Below are positions 51,640 to 64,000 of a stretch of DNA of 64,000 bases, in pieces. The stretch spans positions 1 to 64,000 of the forward strand of contig CAXAMN010008447.1 in assembly GCA_963970005.1 (NCBI GenBank). Direction: 5' to 3'. Each line of letters starts with the position of its first letter. Positions within the stretch are counted from its first letter, which is position 1. Made by a program: the position numbers and the translations under genes. This stretch comes from Durusdinium trenchii (lineage: Eukaryota; Sar; Dinophyceae; Suessiales; Symbiodiniaceae). The notes beneath the pieces are model-generated. The model had not been told where the DNA came from and searched no databases. It saw only the letters and a program-made list of their open reading frames with translations.

Positions 51640-53930
51640 GCACATGAAGTGAGATTTCTGCAAGTCATTTTTGACCACAGCTGTTTGCAGCGAACCTTTG
51701 GGGTACAGGCGATGCGAGCAGTACTTGATCTGGCATTGCTTCACCAGACTAGTCTTCCCAATTGATTTTGCAAGGGAAGTGATATGTCGAGCCCAACATC
51801 CGGGAAGCTAACACGTAACACGGGCAAGAAGTATTCTTAATCCCACTAGCCCTGCTTTCTGACATCGTTTATGGGCCCATATTTCGGAGTGGAGAGCAGA
51901 ACATGCCAATATGTATACCGAAGACCAAAACTGGTTTGTTCATCTTTGTTCTACTGTACATAGGTTGGCTGCAGAGATTGGGCTAGCTGAATAAACATGA
52001 CAAAGACCAGATAGCCCCAAATCTGGAGAGTGTTGACACGGTGGTGGCAGGTCAGGCGCAAGAACAACCCGACCTCCCTGAACCATTGGAGGGTCCTAAT
52101 TCGATATGTTTTGCCACTCGTGGGTTGGAGCGCACCCCGAACAGCCATTGCTTGCTTGATTGAGCAGCAAACCAGCAAAACAGCTGCCCATTTGTTGCAC
52201 CTTCGCAACCAGCAGCAGGCCACCGAGCCCCAAAGGCGGATGGGAGTTTTGAATCTCCCAGACACAGGGTCGCCCAATCCATGAGATGTCCTTCACAGGG
52301 GCAGATGTCCTTCAGCAGGGCATGTTTTGCGATGTTTGCTTAGAAGACCGCACGGTGCGGAGCTGGCTTTGTTTGTGTGGTCCATGTCGAGTTCACCGCG
52401 AGTACTTGCGGATCTTGGCGGATGAGGGTGATCACCAGGGTTGCCCAAAGGGTCCTGTCCCTTGGCCGAGCCAATGGATGTTCCCCAGGATATGGTCAGC
52501 TTGAGAGCTTAAATTAAATGACACAGGTTTTGGGATCTGTTTTGAAAGAACATCAAGCGTTGGAGAGTGGCAATATCAGATTTCCAGCTCAGACCACTTC
52601 CTGCTGTAGCTAGGCGCTGCTAGGCGCTCAGAGCGCCAGTCCAACAGACACGGGCAGAAAAGATCCCCGATGTCTACTGCCAGCTGACCACTGTGACCAC
52701 TTGTTGGGTGATCATGCAGGTACTTGCACGGGACTCAAAAACACATCCCCCAGCCACAGCATGAATTCCGTTTTCAGACCAGACGCTCCACCCCTCGATC
52801 CCGCAGGAAAAAACAAAAAAAGTAGAACAACTCTATTTTGTGGAGTCTTTGAGTGTTTTGTGGGCCCAAAAGACTCCTGACCACAAAACACTCCTCGTCC
52901 GAACTGAACAGTTGGCCGGGAAACCGTGGCGGTTTCCCGTGGCGTCTCAGGTCCGGGCTTCGTGTCGGAAGAGTGGTCCCATGTCTTGGCTTGGGATCTC
53001 TTCGTGGGGCGTGCCGAGCTCGGCATGCCTCGGACGTCGGACCCGGACCCGGCGGATCTGGCGGACCGGGCAGGGCGGACCGGCGGAGTGCTCCATCGGG
53101 AGTTTGAGAGATCATCGGGCCATGGCCTTCCCCAAGTTGGGAAGATCCAGTTCCTTTTTGGGTCAAGCTGATGCTTGGTAGCAGCGGTACTAGTTCATTG
53201 CTCGCCTTCAATTTCTGATCGAGATCAATCCTTCTCCAGCACCTTGGAACCAAAAGCACACCTTGAGTGATCAGTTTAGATGCGCATGCAGGCGTTCAGA
53301 GGCTTCCAGGTTGCCGTATTTCTGAGTCTTTCTGGGCCTGATGGAACAAGTCCAAGGGGTTGGACCACCCAAAAATCGCTTCGGGTCCCTGAAGGATGAT
53401 GGAAGCTAAAGATAGGCCCCCTGGAAGATGCTGCAAACCTTAGCTTCACCACGGACTCGATGAGTGTGAACAGATTTTACAACCAGGAAGCCCAATTTGG
53501 AGGAAGTGCAGCCAGCAAAATGTGACTACCGAACATTTACTCTAAGATATTGAAGTAAGCCTGTGTTTCCCACTCAAGCACAAAATCCATGAACAGTGGA
53601 CAAGACAGCAGAAAGCACATCATTCACACGAACCTGCGAGATAAGCACCATCCAAGTCCGGGTTTGCCCCGAACATGCGACACACTGTCGGCCCACCCAT
53701 GGGCAGCTTCGCAACACAGAAAGGATCTGTTTTGCACCATCTTCATTGAGACTTCCAATCCCTTTGTCTCCAATACAGGCAAGTTTTGTGTCAATTTTGT
53801 GTTCCTCTTTTCGGCCTGTTGGTTTCACGCTCCTTCTTCAACGACTCTTCAGCGCTATTCCTTGGCCTTTAGAACGGGGCGACACTTCGCCACGAGCTTG
53901 TTTTTTGTGGATTCAGCAAACAAGCATGAA
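51640..53930. other. no confident gene
   Basis: A short frame at 52286-52504 includes CDVCLEDRTVRSWLCLCGPC, whose cysteine spacing hints at a small zinc-binding segment, but no splice context supports it. A CG-rich patch (52915-53110) is open on both strands. Nothing else recognised. Confidence 0.35.
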
Positions 53931-53969
53931 AGCAGTGCTTCTTCAATATCCATTTGTTCCTTTTGTGTC

Positions 53970-54203
53970 ACCACTGAGGATGGATTTACCTGGATGGCCA
54001 GCGAAGAGGCATCTTCGCCTCTCATTCAGCTCCTGGGACCCGCACCGCACGTGTGCCGGCGGGTGTTTCGGGCGAACAGCGGTGCCGAAGTGTCGGCCGT
54101 GGGAGCCAGAGCATGGGGTGAACATGTGGTGTTTCATCCGTCTCCGTGTGTCTCTTTGGATCTTTTGGAAGTGCTGCTTCAAGTAGCCTTGAACGGCCCC
54201 TGA
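53970..54203 (+). CDS. candidate terminal exon, unknown protein
   Basis: After a possible acceptor (CACCACTGAG, ending near 53977) the frame reads DGFTWMASEEASSPLIQLLG and RRVFRANSGAEVSAVGARAW, ending at TGA 54201-54203. Composition is coding-like; a second open frame overlaps. Family not recognised. Confidence 0.35.
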   Translation, partial: TTEDGFTWMASEEASSPLIQLLGPAPHVCRRVFRANSGAEVSAVGARAWGEHVVFHPSPCVSLDLLEVLLQVALNGP

Positions 54204-54780
54204 CCAGCCATCCCTAGATTTTGAACGGAACCTATTCCGCAGCGGAATTTCGAAGCAGAACCCGGTTTTTGAGGGCCCTACCCAACCAGAGTATCTTTTG
54301 GGGTGCTTTGGCGTTGGCCTGTCTGAAGCCTAAATTCCAAGAAAGGAGCCATGCTGGCTGGCCAGCTAGATTTGTGCCAAAAGGAGCTCAGCGGATCACA
54401 AGCACCAACAACAAGGATCTGCAGGCGTCCCTTACTTTCGAGGTCGCCTAGAGCACTCCAACACCGTTGACACCACACTGTCATTTAACAATTCCGGTTT
54501 ATGGACAAGTTCTCTTCCACCATGACTGTCGGTGGGAAGACGCTGCTTTGCAACACATCAGCAGGTGGATTGGACCTTTCACCCATGTTCCGCACGTGTC
54601 AGCCAATCTATCAGGTGCTTTTCTGCAACCTGATTGGCCCTCCTGGGCTGCTGATGCATGCCATTACCTGCTTGGTCCTGGGCAAGGCACTCCCGCACCG
54701 CTCGTCCGTGTGCCTCGTTCGGCCACTTGTTCGGCCCACTTGTGCCCTGATCACTGAGACACCTCTTTTTTTCCCGACAG

Positions 54781-54893
54781 ATCCACTCCAGAGATCCTCT
54801 TCCGAGCCTCCCACGCAGGGATTGCCACAAGAAGAGCCCTTGAAGAACTCAGATGCCTAGCGAGCTTGAACCTTTGGGTGGAAAAGGGACGCT
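54781..54893 (+). CDS. candidate terminal exon, unknown protein
   Basis: Strong acceptor (CTTTTTTTCCCGACAG). One frame reads STPEILFRASHAGIATRRAL and ends at TGA near 54893; another reads a Pro/Glu/Ser-rich peptide to TAG 54858-54860. The first looks more like a folded protein. Unassigned. Confidence 0.35.
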
Positions 54894-54899
54894 GAGTCG

Positions 54900-57800
54900 G
54901 TAGAGCCGGTGGATCAGGTGGCTGTAGGGTTCCCACTCTGCCACGGAGCAAGACAAACTTCGTCAGCAGAACTTGAGATGGGGAAGATACACCGCCAATA
55001 TCAATATATACTAGTTAAGTGTTTCTAGAGTTTGACATCTTGGTGGTGCAGGATTTTTGCACACACATTCCTGGGTTCTAGAGCTCATGCCGGCTGCCTA
55101 CATCTGAGACTGTGATGTGGCATCTATTTATACCCACTGTTTCAAAAGCATGCCGCACTTCTGGAAGTCACTCATCGTGACAGCATGAGGGAGAGCGAGA
55201 AACTCTTGTACAATGGGTTTTGAAAAATCCACCTTCTTGCATATTTTGGCTTGGTTCACGCCTCAGAACGAGTAGCTATGTTTGAGCTCTGGTCAAGGGT
55301 CCTTCTTTTACTTGCTTCTGTGGACAACACACTCACTGCATCTCGGCACCAGTGATATTCGCACTGCATCATCGCTTGTGGCCGCGTCCGCAGTGATTTC
55401 GTAGAAGTTTCATGGAGCATGGAGCTCGATGTGGCAACATTCTTCACTGTGGCAAAGGTCATGAAGTCTTTCTTTGGAAAAGACACCAAGAGGTGCTCAT
55501 CGTCTTCTACCCCTATTCCACAGATTTGTTGGCAACGCAGCTAAATCGAACAGCTTCAGCAACAAAAGCACCAAGCAGCTGTTGTTGAAAGGGGCGCTCT
55601 CACAGGACTGGACAAAAACTAGAGGATTATCCCAGCAGGTGTCATCAGAGCGAACTTAAGATATCTAACAATTCGGTGCAAGCCTGAGCCGTGGATCTGT
55701 CGAAGGCCAGCCAGTTTTTCGAAGCTCGGCTTCAGCCGCCTGACAGAGCTTTGCGGAAATCCAAATCGTTGCGTCATCCAAAAGCTGATTCCAATGTTCA
55801 TGGAGGACGATTCCGGTCAAATGGTTCGGTTGGGTGAAAGGGGTTCTGGAATGGACACTGGTGATGTCAATGGTCATTCCAAGATGCCTCGTGGAAAAAG
55901 ACAAACTCAGCCAACAACCGCTCACGACGAGTGATTGACCATGAGCGACTCAGAGAACGTAGTCTTTGGGGGATGGTTTTTGTGTATCACACCAATTTGG
56001 GACTCCTTTGGACCACATGTTCGGCAAATATAAGTACTTTCTCTTGGAAGTCCCTCTTGTTGGACAGGAGATCTACACCCGTCACTCCCCCGTACCCGTG
56101 GTACTCCGGTCATCTCCCTGGCCGGAGTACCAACGGCCCAATGGTCGTACCTACCCCATCGCCCTGCCCCTTCGTGCCCCTTGTGGAGGCCCATCATGGG
56201 CCAACAGGCCAGCAGTGGAGTGGCTGCTTGTCGACTGCTACCGATCGTCGTTTTGACTGCTTGCTCGTCGTTGTAACACATCGTCCAAGAGAGACTGTTT
56301 TGTTTTTCTGCGTTTTTGTATAAGAAGAGTCAGGCAACAGGTACCCAAATGGTTGCCCTAGTGAGTGCTCTGATACCATGGTACTTGTATTCCGTTTTAC
56401 GATATTTTTCCACATAGTTCTTGCTGTACCAACCCAGTAGAAGACATCCTTGCTGTTGTCTCACTTCGCACGATGGTCGAGCGGGCAATTTGACAAGTTG
56501 GTGCATGAGAATGTATTTTCACTCCCAGATTCCGTTGAGTCTCCATTCACCCTAAAGTTGTTTTTGCTCCTTTTGGGTCAGGAACTTCACTGAACTTCCA
56601 GTTCAGGATGGTAAACACAATGTCATAAGCTTTATATAATTGTATGAAACATCGTATGGGTTTGTCTCAGAGAGCATTTCGAGGAACCTTTTCAGATCGC
56701 CTTCGCTTCGTTTCTCTAGCAATCCCATCGGTCTCAAGGAATTTGACCAAACTCTACGCGCCCACCCGTGCCCCGTTGTCGTCAGGCGTCCGTGGCAACT
56801 GCGTCCCTTGGCGGAGAAGCCTCTGGAGGTTTGTAGAGGAGATGGTCAAACGATGTTGCTCGAAATACCGTATATAGCTATCCAACTGATGTTTAGGTGT
56901 GCTTCACTCATGCTAAACTGGGGTGCTCTGACTAAGCGGCTCCATACAAAAGCCCAAAATCCAACTGATGTTTAAATATCTTGAAGGAGGGGAGCTGTTC
57001 TGAAGTCTAAGTCTCCAGGTTAGCCGTTCTCAGCGATTGATTGAACCCTTAAACATGCGATATTTTTTCGGGGAAAGGAATTTTGATCAGCCACCATGTA
57101 CCCATGTAGACCCAATGAAGACATGAAAAGAACTTTTGCTGGATCAAGATGCGCAATGAATTGCATCTCTTGGGCAGTCTAAGTGTTGATGCAGTGCAGT
57201 CCAATGAGGCCGCCAGAGGTGCAAGAGGTGGGCCGCAGCTCTGTCCAAAACAGCAACAGCGTCAGTCATATCTTTCTTCAGGTGCTTGGAATGGAGGGGC
57301 TTTTTAGCATGGAACGCAGAAGTTTACGACCGCAGAGCGCAGATGATGTGGCCCCCAAAGCTACACTTTCTGACATAATCATGGAATTAGCTGCTATTTG
57401 CTGTGCATTTCTTACTTGAAGCTGCGGCCGTTTTAAGAGATGATTTGGTCACGCTCAGTGTTGCTGTTGCCATAGGAACACTTGGTGATGAAGTTGATGA
57501 TCACTAGATTGACCATGATTTGAGAGCATCTTCTAGGATTAAGATTAAGTTAATTAAAGGGTCGAAGTCGAAAGATGGAAAGATGCTGAACGTGGAAGTG
57601 AGGAGGCCAGGCTCGACCAGGCTCCGACACGGCAGACGCGGTGTCCTCTCGCCAGGCCCGACCCTGGTGCCGCGAGAGCACGAGCTCAGACCACGTGAAG
57701 GCGGTATCCGGTGAGAGCAGTGCTTAGCATGAGTTTGGTGGATATGTTTTGTCCTTATTTTGTTGCAGATCAGGATTTCACCTCCAAGGTTTTTGTTCTT

Positions 57801-60800
57801 TTAGGTGGCCTTCTTTTGATTCAGGACATTTTGTTCCTTGTTTCGTTTCTCTTTTTATGTGTCTTGTTGTCCTTTATATGATTCATAAGCTATATCGTAT
57901 GCTAGTGTTGAGGAATCCGCTGAAAAATGGCTTTTCAATCTTTTTCGAGCCTCCTCTTGATTCCATTCCGGACATGCGCGGAAGGCCTCCGGTGCAACAG
58001 AGGTGTATGCACACACTTAGGATAGGGTGTACTGAACTGAAAGCGGTGCCACACGCCGGCCTAGGGTTCCAATTCCTAAGGGCACATGTACGAACCACTG
58101 GATCCTGGAGGTCTTCAAGAGGAAGTAGGGCCCAAAAGGAAGAAGACGATCGACGAGCCGACAAGATGACGTCGTGCATGTCTGCAGCAACATGAAGTAC
58201 CAAGTCTTTGAGGTTCTTGGCTTAGCCTCACGCCATGCGGAAAATTGGAAAAATGCAGGTACGTTCGAATGATCAGTCCGAATATCCCACTCTGTGACCT
58301 AGCTTCGTTGAACTGGGTCAGTCACAGAGTGCCCAGTTCCCCTGCTGCACAAGGAAAACAACTGTGAAGCTAAAACAATCCGAAAGGATCCCTATGATTC
58401 CAAGGGTTACACACACACACGCACACACACACATGGTGTGTGTCTGTCTACCCAGTCCTCCCGCTTGGGCGGTGCATGAATTGCATCACACTGGACCGGA
58501 CCTGCGTGCAGGCCGACAAAGCGACTGATTCTGTCCGTATCGGCAAGCACTTTCAGGCTGGGCTCTGGGTCGTTCCTGGGCGCCTGCTTCGCTCGCCGGG
58601 GGACGTTTTCTTCTTTCTGGGTGGAACGGGTTTACTTTTAGATCCTATGGGAAGTGGCGAAGATCCCAAGAGATTCGAACGTGAGTCATTCGGACTTTGA
58701 GATTCCAGTTCTGAGTCCGAACCAATGGCGCACTTTTGCTATGACGCTCGTTCTTCTCCAAAGGCTGTGAACGTTGGGGCCGTCCCAAACAACGCACGCC
58801 AGCGACGCTTCATTCGCTGGATGCACCCGGTGAATGCCGTTTCGCACGGAATCGCACGGTCAAACCGCAAACAGGCACGGGCTGGTTTGCACTTCTGGCA
58901 TGTCTTGGATGGCTTGTCTGTGCGGGGTGGCCTCTTTGAGGGTCTGTGGAAGGAGTCTTGGGTGATCTTGGGCGTGTCATTTACTTGGAAAGAAATGGTC
59001 ATATGACATATGGCATATGGATCTGGTTCGAACTTCTCATGGACGAGGGTAGGTCCGGGTAGGTGATTCTGGAGATGAATCAGCCCTTCCTCCCTCACAG
59101 TGTGAACACGGACTAAATGTTTTGAGGGTTATCAACAACCATACAAATGACAGGCAGAGATGACTCGCGGCGCAACACTTGCACACCAAGAATCAGCCAA
59201 GCTGTTGGCGATTTCCCAACTCATTTCGACCAAACTCGACCTGGACCAGCTGTTGGCTATCTATGTTGTCTATTTTGCTCGACCTTTATTTTTCACGTTG
59301 TGGTCTGCACCAGGTGTTCAGGTGTTCTTCCTCCTGGCCCTGATGTCTTAGTTGGAGACTGAAACATTCCGAAGAACACACCGACCGCCAGTGACGGAAA
59401 ACGGCGAAGACTCCTCGGGTACTCTCCGAGTCATTAAGGTGGCAGTGGAGTTCAAAATGTTCAAACACCTATATACTTGGTGTTCGAATTCGGGGTCATC
59501 CGATTTTTTGAGCCATGCCATCCACGTAACCATGACGATTTCAAGGAGTGTACCTGAGCAACATCGCTGACTCGAACATCCACGAGTCGATAGACCGGTG
59601 ATTCGCTTCGGATCTCTTCGGATAGATGGCGAAGGGGAAGCGGGTTGAAGTGCGGACGGTCACATCTCGTGAAGGTCTACTGGTGTAACATGAGATGATT
59701 TGGGTACATCCGATTCACCTTTCAAGCAACTAGCCAATTGTTGCTTCCTAGCCTCCTTCTTGTAAAGAACATCCATACATTATGGAAGCTGCGATCCTCG
59801 TCCCTCCTTTTCGCGCATTTCTCCTCACCTTTGCCGCCAAGCCATTTCTTGCGCAACGAAGCGCGCCACGAAAATCGCAGCGCGCGCCACTTCAGCACAC
59901 GCTGAGGTCAGTGACGTGACCCGACACAGCGCCAGAGTCTACTGGTCCATCAATCAGGCGGGAGATAAAATTGTGTCTTTCGGTCTCCATGGACGTCTTA
60001 GAGGATTTGGTCATCCGATTCACCCTGGTCAAATGACTGGAGGAACTCAAGCCCTTCGAAACGCCAAGCTTGGTAACCTGGTCGGTGCTGATAAACAAGC
60101 ATAGATACTGACAATGTTAACAGTGAAAGGGGTTTGAACAGATCATAATCTTTCCATCAACTCTTTATATAGCCATCAATTTGAGCAAAATGCTAGCTCG
60201 GTTTGTATCGGAGGTCTTTTCCAAGTGAGCTTCCCCATTGTTGTGGCTGTTGGGGCTGTTACTTGAATCGTCCTCCAGGCATGTCCCTACTGTCCCTAAA
60301 GTTCTCTTATGACTTCGCTGATGGACCTCCATTGAGCCCGTTTTCGCTCATCTTTGAGACCAACGAACTTCCGATGAACGTCCGACGACTGGGCCACGCT
60401 TTCGCAGGAGGCTCGGAAGGTTCACTTGGCGATCCTGGCGAATGGTTTGGGCGCCTGGAGCGGGGATGATGTCACGGGAGCAAGGGGCGGCCCGGTGGCG
60501 AGGGGGGTGTCCGTGGACATGGTGCGAGATGGTGGAACACTTGGATGGAGAGACGCACTTTTGAGGGTTGAAGTCTTTAGCCTCCTGGTTTGGAGGCTGT
60601 AGCAGCATCCCAGTGTCGATGATCAAGGGCCAAGCAGAAAGGACCTACATGACCTCAAAGTTGGAGGAGCTCGTCCTCTTTCCCAACCTTTGCTTCTCAT
60701 GATGGCATTCTCTCCGAGCAATCACCCACAACCACACCTCTTTGGTAGAGCAACCATTCCCTTGATGGAGGATTGCAAAATGATGATCGCTTTCGCCAAG

Positions 60801-61240
60801 CACCCTCTTTGTTGTTTTCCATGGTTTACCATGACTTATGAGTTTACCATGGATTCCTTTGTTTGGTTCCGTCACGACCCTCCGCTCGCTGGCCACCGAA
60901 CCGTCCTCAGAAGTCCGGAGTCTGAGGTGAGGACGGCCCGGAAGAAGTGGGTTTCTACGAGGTCGATGTCGGGGTCGTTGCGTTGGGGTGGCAGTCGGCG
61001 TGCGTGCTGGGAGGACGAGGCGGCGTTCGTTGCGGGTCGGGTCGGAGTGCGTTGGACGAGTTGCCTCAGATAGCAGGCGGCAAGGGGTCGCACTTTTGAA
61101 ACCAGCAGTTTGATGTGGACGTGTGTGTTGGTGGTGGAGTATCTGTTTCTTGTGTTCTTTTTTTCTTGGGGTTGCCATTCAGCTTCTGTTTTGTTTCAGC
61201 ACCTTAGGGAGACATGGGCGATTTGATGATGTGTGAGCAC
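54900..61240. other. no confident gene
   Basis: Low-confidence possibilities are a frame at 56002-56256 (FGKYKYFLLEVPLVGQEIY), a frame from ATG 59160 (TLAHQESAKLLAISQLISTK), and the ATG frame 60280-60469. A CA repeat lies at 58412-58433. The minus-strand frame 60645-61178 is Arg/Pro/Thr-rich and looks like a chance frame. No recognised domains. Confidence 0.35.
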
Positions 61241-61404
61241 CTTGTTGCTTAGCGAACAGCAGCTTGCACATTCAACATACAATTTGTGTGCGTCACCAAG
61301 TAGTTTTCCAACAAGCGCCTGGTCATTGCCAAATTTTTCTACTGCCTGGATCCGTTTCTCAGCTTGGCCCCGGACCATTTCGACCCTTGTGCGATCTTGT
61401 GTGG
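61241..61404 (-). CDS. candidate minus-strand exon, unknown protein
   Basis: Read on the minus strand, an acceptor (AAAATGCCAG) and a donor (AACAAG then GTGCTC) enclose 164 nt with a phase-consistent reading: TQDRTRVEMVRGQAEKRIQA, then KFGNDQALVGKLLGDAHKLY. It is helical, charged and coding-like. It lies in a 281-codon minus-strand frame whose other parts look non-coding. The family is not recognised. Confidence 0.4.
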
Positions 61405-64000
61405 CTGGCATTTTCAACTTCATCGGAGGTCGGTGGCTCGCAGTCCTCATGGGACGTGCCTGAGGGCATCTTGAGTGGGCCAGGGCCGTACCAAGTGCAG
61501 GCAGGACTATGTCATATTTGCGAGCCATACCTTGTTTGGGTGGGCCAGACAACCTGGAGGTTGAGTGTAGGCGTTGATTGTCTTGTGGTTTCGTTGTTCT
61601 GCGAGAGTGCTTCCTGTTCAAGTGCAGTGTCTTAAAGCAGCAAAGCTTGAGTTGATCCGGCTGCGGCGTGGACCTTCGATTTGCTTGGGAGGTACTGTAG
61701 ACGATTCTAGTCAGGTGTGAACGCCTGAACCTTTGCCCAGACTCAAAGGTTGCACCCCCAGTGTCTTGTTCCACATCAGCCACGCGATCCCTCCGATCGT
61801 ACCCTGCGGCGGGGCGACCGTCGGTCTCCGTACTGCACCGCAGCTCGTCCTGGAGAGTGGCCCAGAGGATGCGCCACTCGGGCTTCAATTCTAGAAACGA
61901 TGGAGATTTTATGAAACATATATATATATATATGTATATAGCTTGATTAATGTAGGCTCCTGATTGATAAAACCTCCCCATGTGAAGAGGTTTTTCAATC
62001 CAAATGGTTCGTCTGCAACAAGTGCGGTACTCTCCAGACATGTCGGATACTCTGTAGACATGTCCACTGAGTATGTTATTTTTAGTATTTGACCAAAGCT
62101 ATTGAGCCTGTGGGTGATCACTCCTTCGGGCATTTTGGCTTCAAGAGCTTTCAGGAGGATCACCCAAGGCTTCGAAGACTGGATTTTGTTGGGTCATGTT
62201 TTTCCTTCACAGTGGAACAAATTGCGCCACTTCTTGCCGCTGCTCATAAACTGGATGGAGGACCCCCATCGCCTGAATTCCAATGGGGTTGCCTTCACTG
62301 GCGGGTGACTTACAATGGCAGATCTTGGAAACTTGGTCATGTCGCGCACTGTGGAGGCCTTTTCGCGCACTGTTGGGGTGGCAATTTTTATATCGGATCG
62401 AGAATATTCCTTTGGCCAGCCTTTCGTGGATGATTCAGCATGCGTTGGGACATTCACCATGGGTCATATTGCCTGGCCAAGTCTAGTGGACGAAGGGCTC
62501 CCTCGCAGTACTTACTTGGAACCTAAGAGGATCTTGATTGGTCATAAAAAGTGCCTAGAACTCTAGAGCCTACTGGGGGTGCCGAACAATTGATCCAATC
62601 AGGCAGGAAATCGGGTCAATCAGAAACTTTTGGAGAAATGGCCGCAGCCAACTGTTGTGACGAAAGCTGAGTTGAAGTGACAGGGGCACCATGGAGAAAT
62701 GAGAAAAACAGAGGTGCACCAACTTTTCATTTCCTTTTTTCAAGAGTGGTTTGAGAGTGGTTTGGAACGATTGGAACGTTTGGTGTCATCGACTCCCATC
62801 GACTTTCCGGGGTATGAGTCGAACCACTCCGACAAACCCAACACCACACCGGTTGGTCGAACATGGCATTCAAGGTGGTACCCAGTTTTATGATGTTTTA
62901 GGAACATGAGGACCATTGAACATCAACCGACAACCACCGCCCTGGGGAGGCCGCTGCTGACGAAACCCAGCACGTCGGAACCCTTCTGGGCCGCGGAGGC
63001 ACCGAGCCAGGCGGGAACCAGGGTCGAGAGTGATGCTCCCCAAAGAAAAGCAGACAAATAGACAGTGAAAGACGACGAAGCCAGAGTTTGTTGGGTTGCA
63101 GAACTAAGTGTTTCAAAACGTTTCAACATGTGGGGATGATTTGTGATCCAATGTTCGAACATGTTTTGCAACTGTGGGCCGCCTCTCCTTTCTTCGCACT
63201 TGCTCCTGATCCCTTGGTTGTACCAAGGGGTAGAGTACCAAAGTAGTTTTCTGGTTTGGCCGTTCGTGACGAGGTTTGGATAAGAGAGTTTCATCAAAAG
63301 GAGCTGCAGTAGCTTTGAACAAATGGCAACTTCCCAAATGCATTGACCTTGATTGTGGTCTATTTGTTTGCAACTCCCCAACTTTTTGCTATTATGCCTA
63401 TAGGCATGCCCAAACTAGAGCTCTTGGGGCTTCGGAAGAAAGTACCGGGAAGTTCCCCCGGCCTTTGAGACTCGTGGAGTTCGACGTGTTCGACGTGGTC
63501 CCCGGTCCCGGTCACTGGATCTGGGGCTCCACGAATGGTGATTGGCACCTGTCAACGTGAGGATTTGACACCGATCCTGACCTTGGTCTCCGCCTTTGGC
63601 CTCGTTTCGCCTCCGCGTCGGGCGCCGTTCGAGCGCTCTCTGCGCCTTGAACGTGCGCTGGGAGGTGAAGTTGCAGCTGGCCAAAGTGGACTGCGAAGGG
63701 GTCTGGGCACCGGGGGTTTAGAAAGGGTGTTGGACCCCACGACTAGACAACGAGCTTGATGGGTTTGTGGAATGGTAACTCCTGCCAGATCATGGGCCCG
63801 TTTTGCTCCAGAGAAAAGCATGATCTGATGAAGTGGTGCTTCATGGATTGCGTGGTTTCTTTTTTCTCCGCCTGTCTTGTCAATGCAATGCCATCAGCAG
63901 AGCCAAAAACGGGGCAGCCCGACGAAGTAGTAGATGAGCGGATATTTGGCTTGTTCCATTGAATTTTGGAGCTCTGCAAATTCTGCCAAAGCTTGTTTTC
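61405..64000. other. no confident gene; possible exon near 63450-63556
   Basis: A TATATA microsatellite lies at 61919-61940. At about 63450 a frame reads RPLRLVEFDVFDVVPGPGHW and ends at a consensus donor (GTCAAC then GTGAGG), suggesting a plus-strand exon whose left edge I cannot place. The frame 62089-62433 is open but unassigned. Confidence 0.3.

Noticed and set aside
61196-62041. 281-codon minus-strand frame as a whole gene
   Set aside because: It runs through a TATATA microsatellite and unrelated composition; only the 61241-61404 part looks like an exon.

Overview
The window is nuclear DNA of a dinoflagellate, most likely Symbiodiniaceae-like. Genes here are broken into short exons (31 to about 350 nt) joined by AG acceptors and a mixture of GT, GC and GA donors. 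Codon-rich exons sit in long repeat-filled introns, minisatellites are abundant, and there are relics of a MULE transposase and an intact tyrosine-recombinase retrotransposon. No bacterial operon structure is visible, and most long open frames are chance frames in low-complexity DNA. There is one 246-base run of N (11996-12241).

Layout. 1-16600: mostly repeats and sequence without recognisable genes, including a degenerate tandem repeat near 1.5 kb, a TAGTAG minisatellite at 4.6 kb, a TGCTGG-rich array at 5.9-6.5 kb, a MITE-like inverted repeat at 8.2 kb, and a duplicated segment around the N gap. 16641-17226: last exons of an unrecognised gene. About 17308-21783: a decayed MULE-type DNA transposon whose two ends carry inverted minisatellite arrays, with transposase (18743-19933) and SWIM zinc-finger (20432-20674) pieces. 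22251-24595: exons of an unrecognised plus-strand gene, ending with a Cys-rich tandem repeat.

28973-49745: the best-resolved host gene. It is a plus-strand gene for an extended-synaptotagmin/tricalbin-like protein (SMP lipid-transfer domain followed by C2). I could chain 18 exons with consistent reading phase. The first eight make the SMP domain, a linker exon follows, the next five make a C2 domain, and the last four are less certain.

30323-37999: a 7.7-kb tyrosine-recombinase (DIRS/Ngaro/PAT-type) retrotransposon inserted, in the same orientation, in intron 3 of that gene. It has perfect split direct repeats (A1 ... B1-A2-B2). It carries ORF1, a SAM-like ORF2 overlapping the tyrosine recombinase, a gag-like ORF, a C5-cytosine DNA methyltransferase joined in frame to the gag-like ORF across a single TAG codon, and an overlapping reverse transcriptase-RNase H ORF. 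Its repeat copies are identical, so the insertion looks recent. This self-methylating-type retroelement is the standout of the window.

49746-64000: sparse. The clearest item is one exon of a WbsX/GH99-like glycan-processing domain (51367-51632). A few candidate exons are listed at low confidence, including one on the minus strand (61241-61404).
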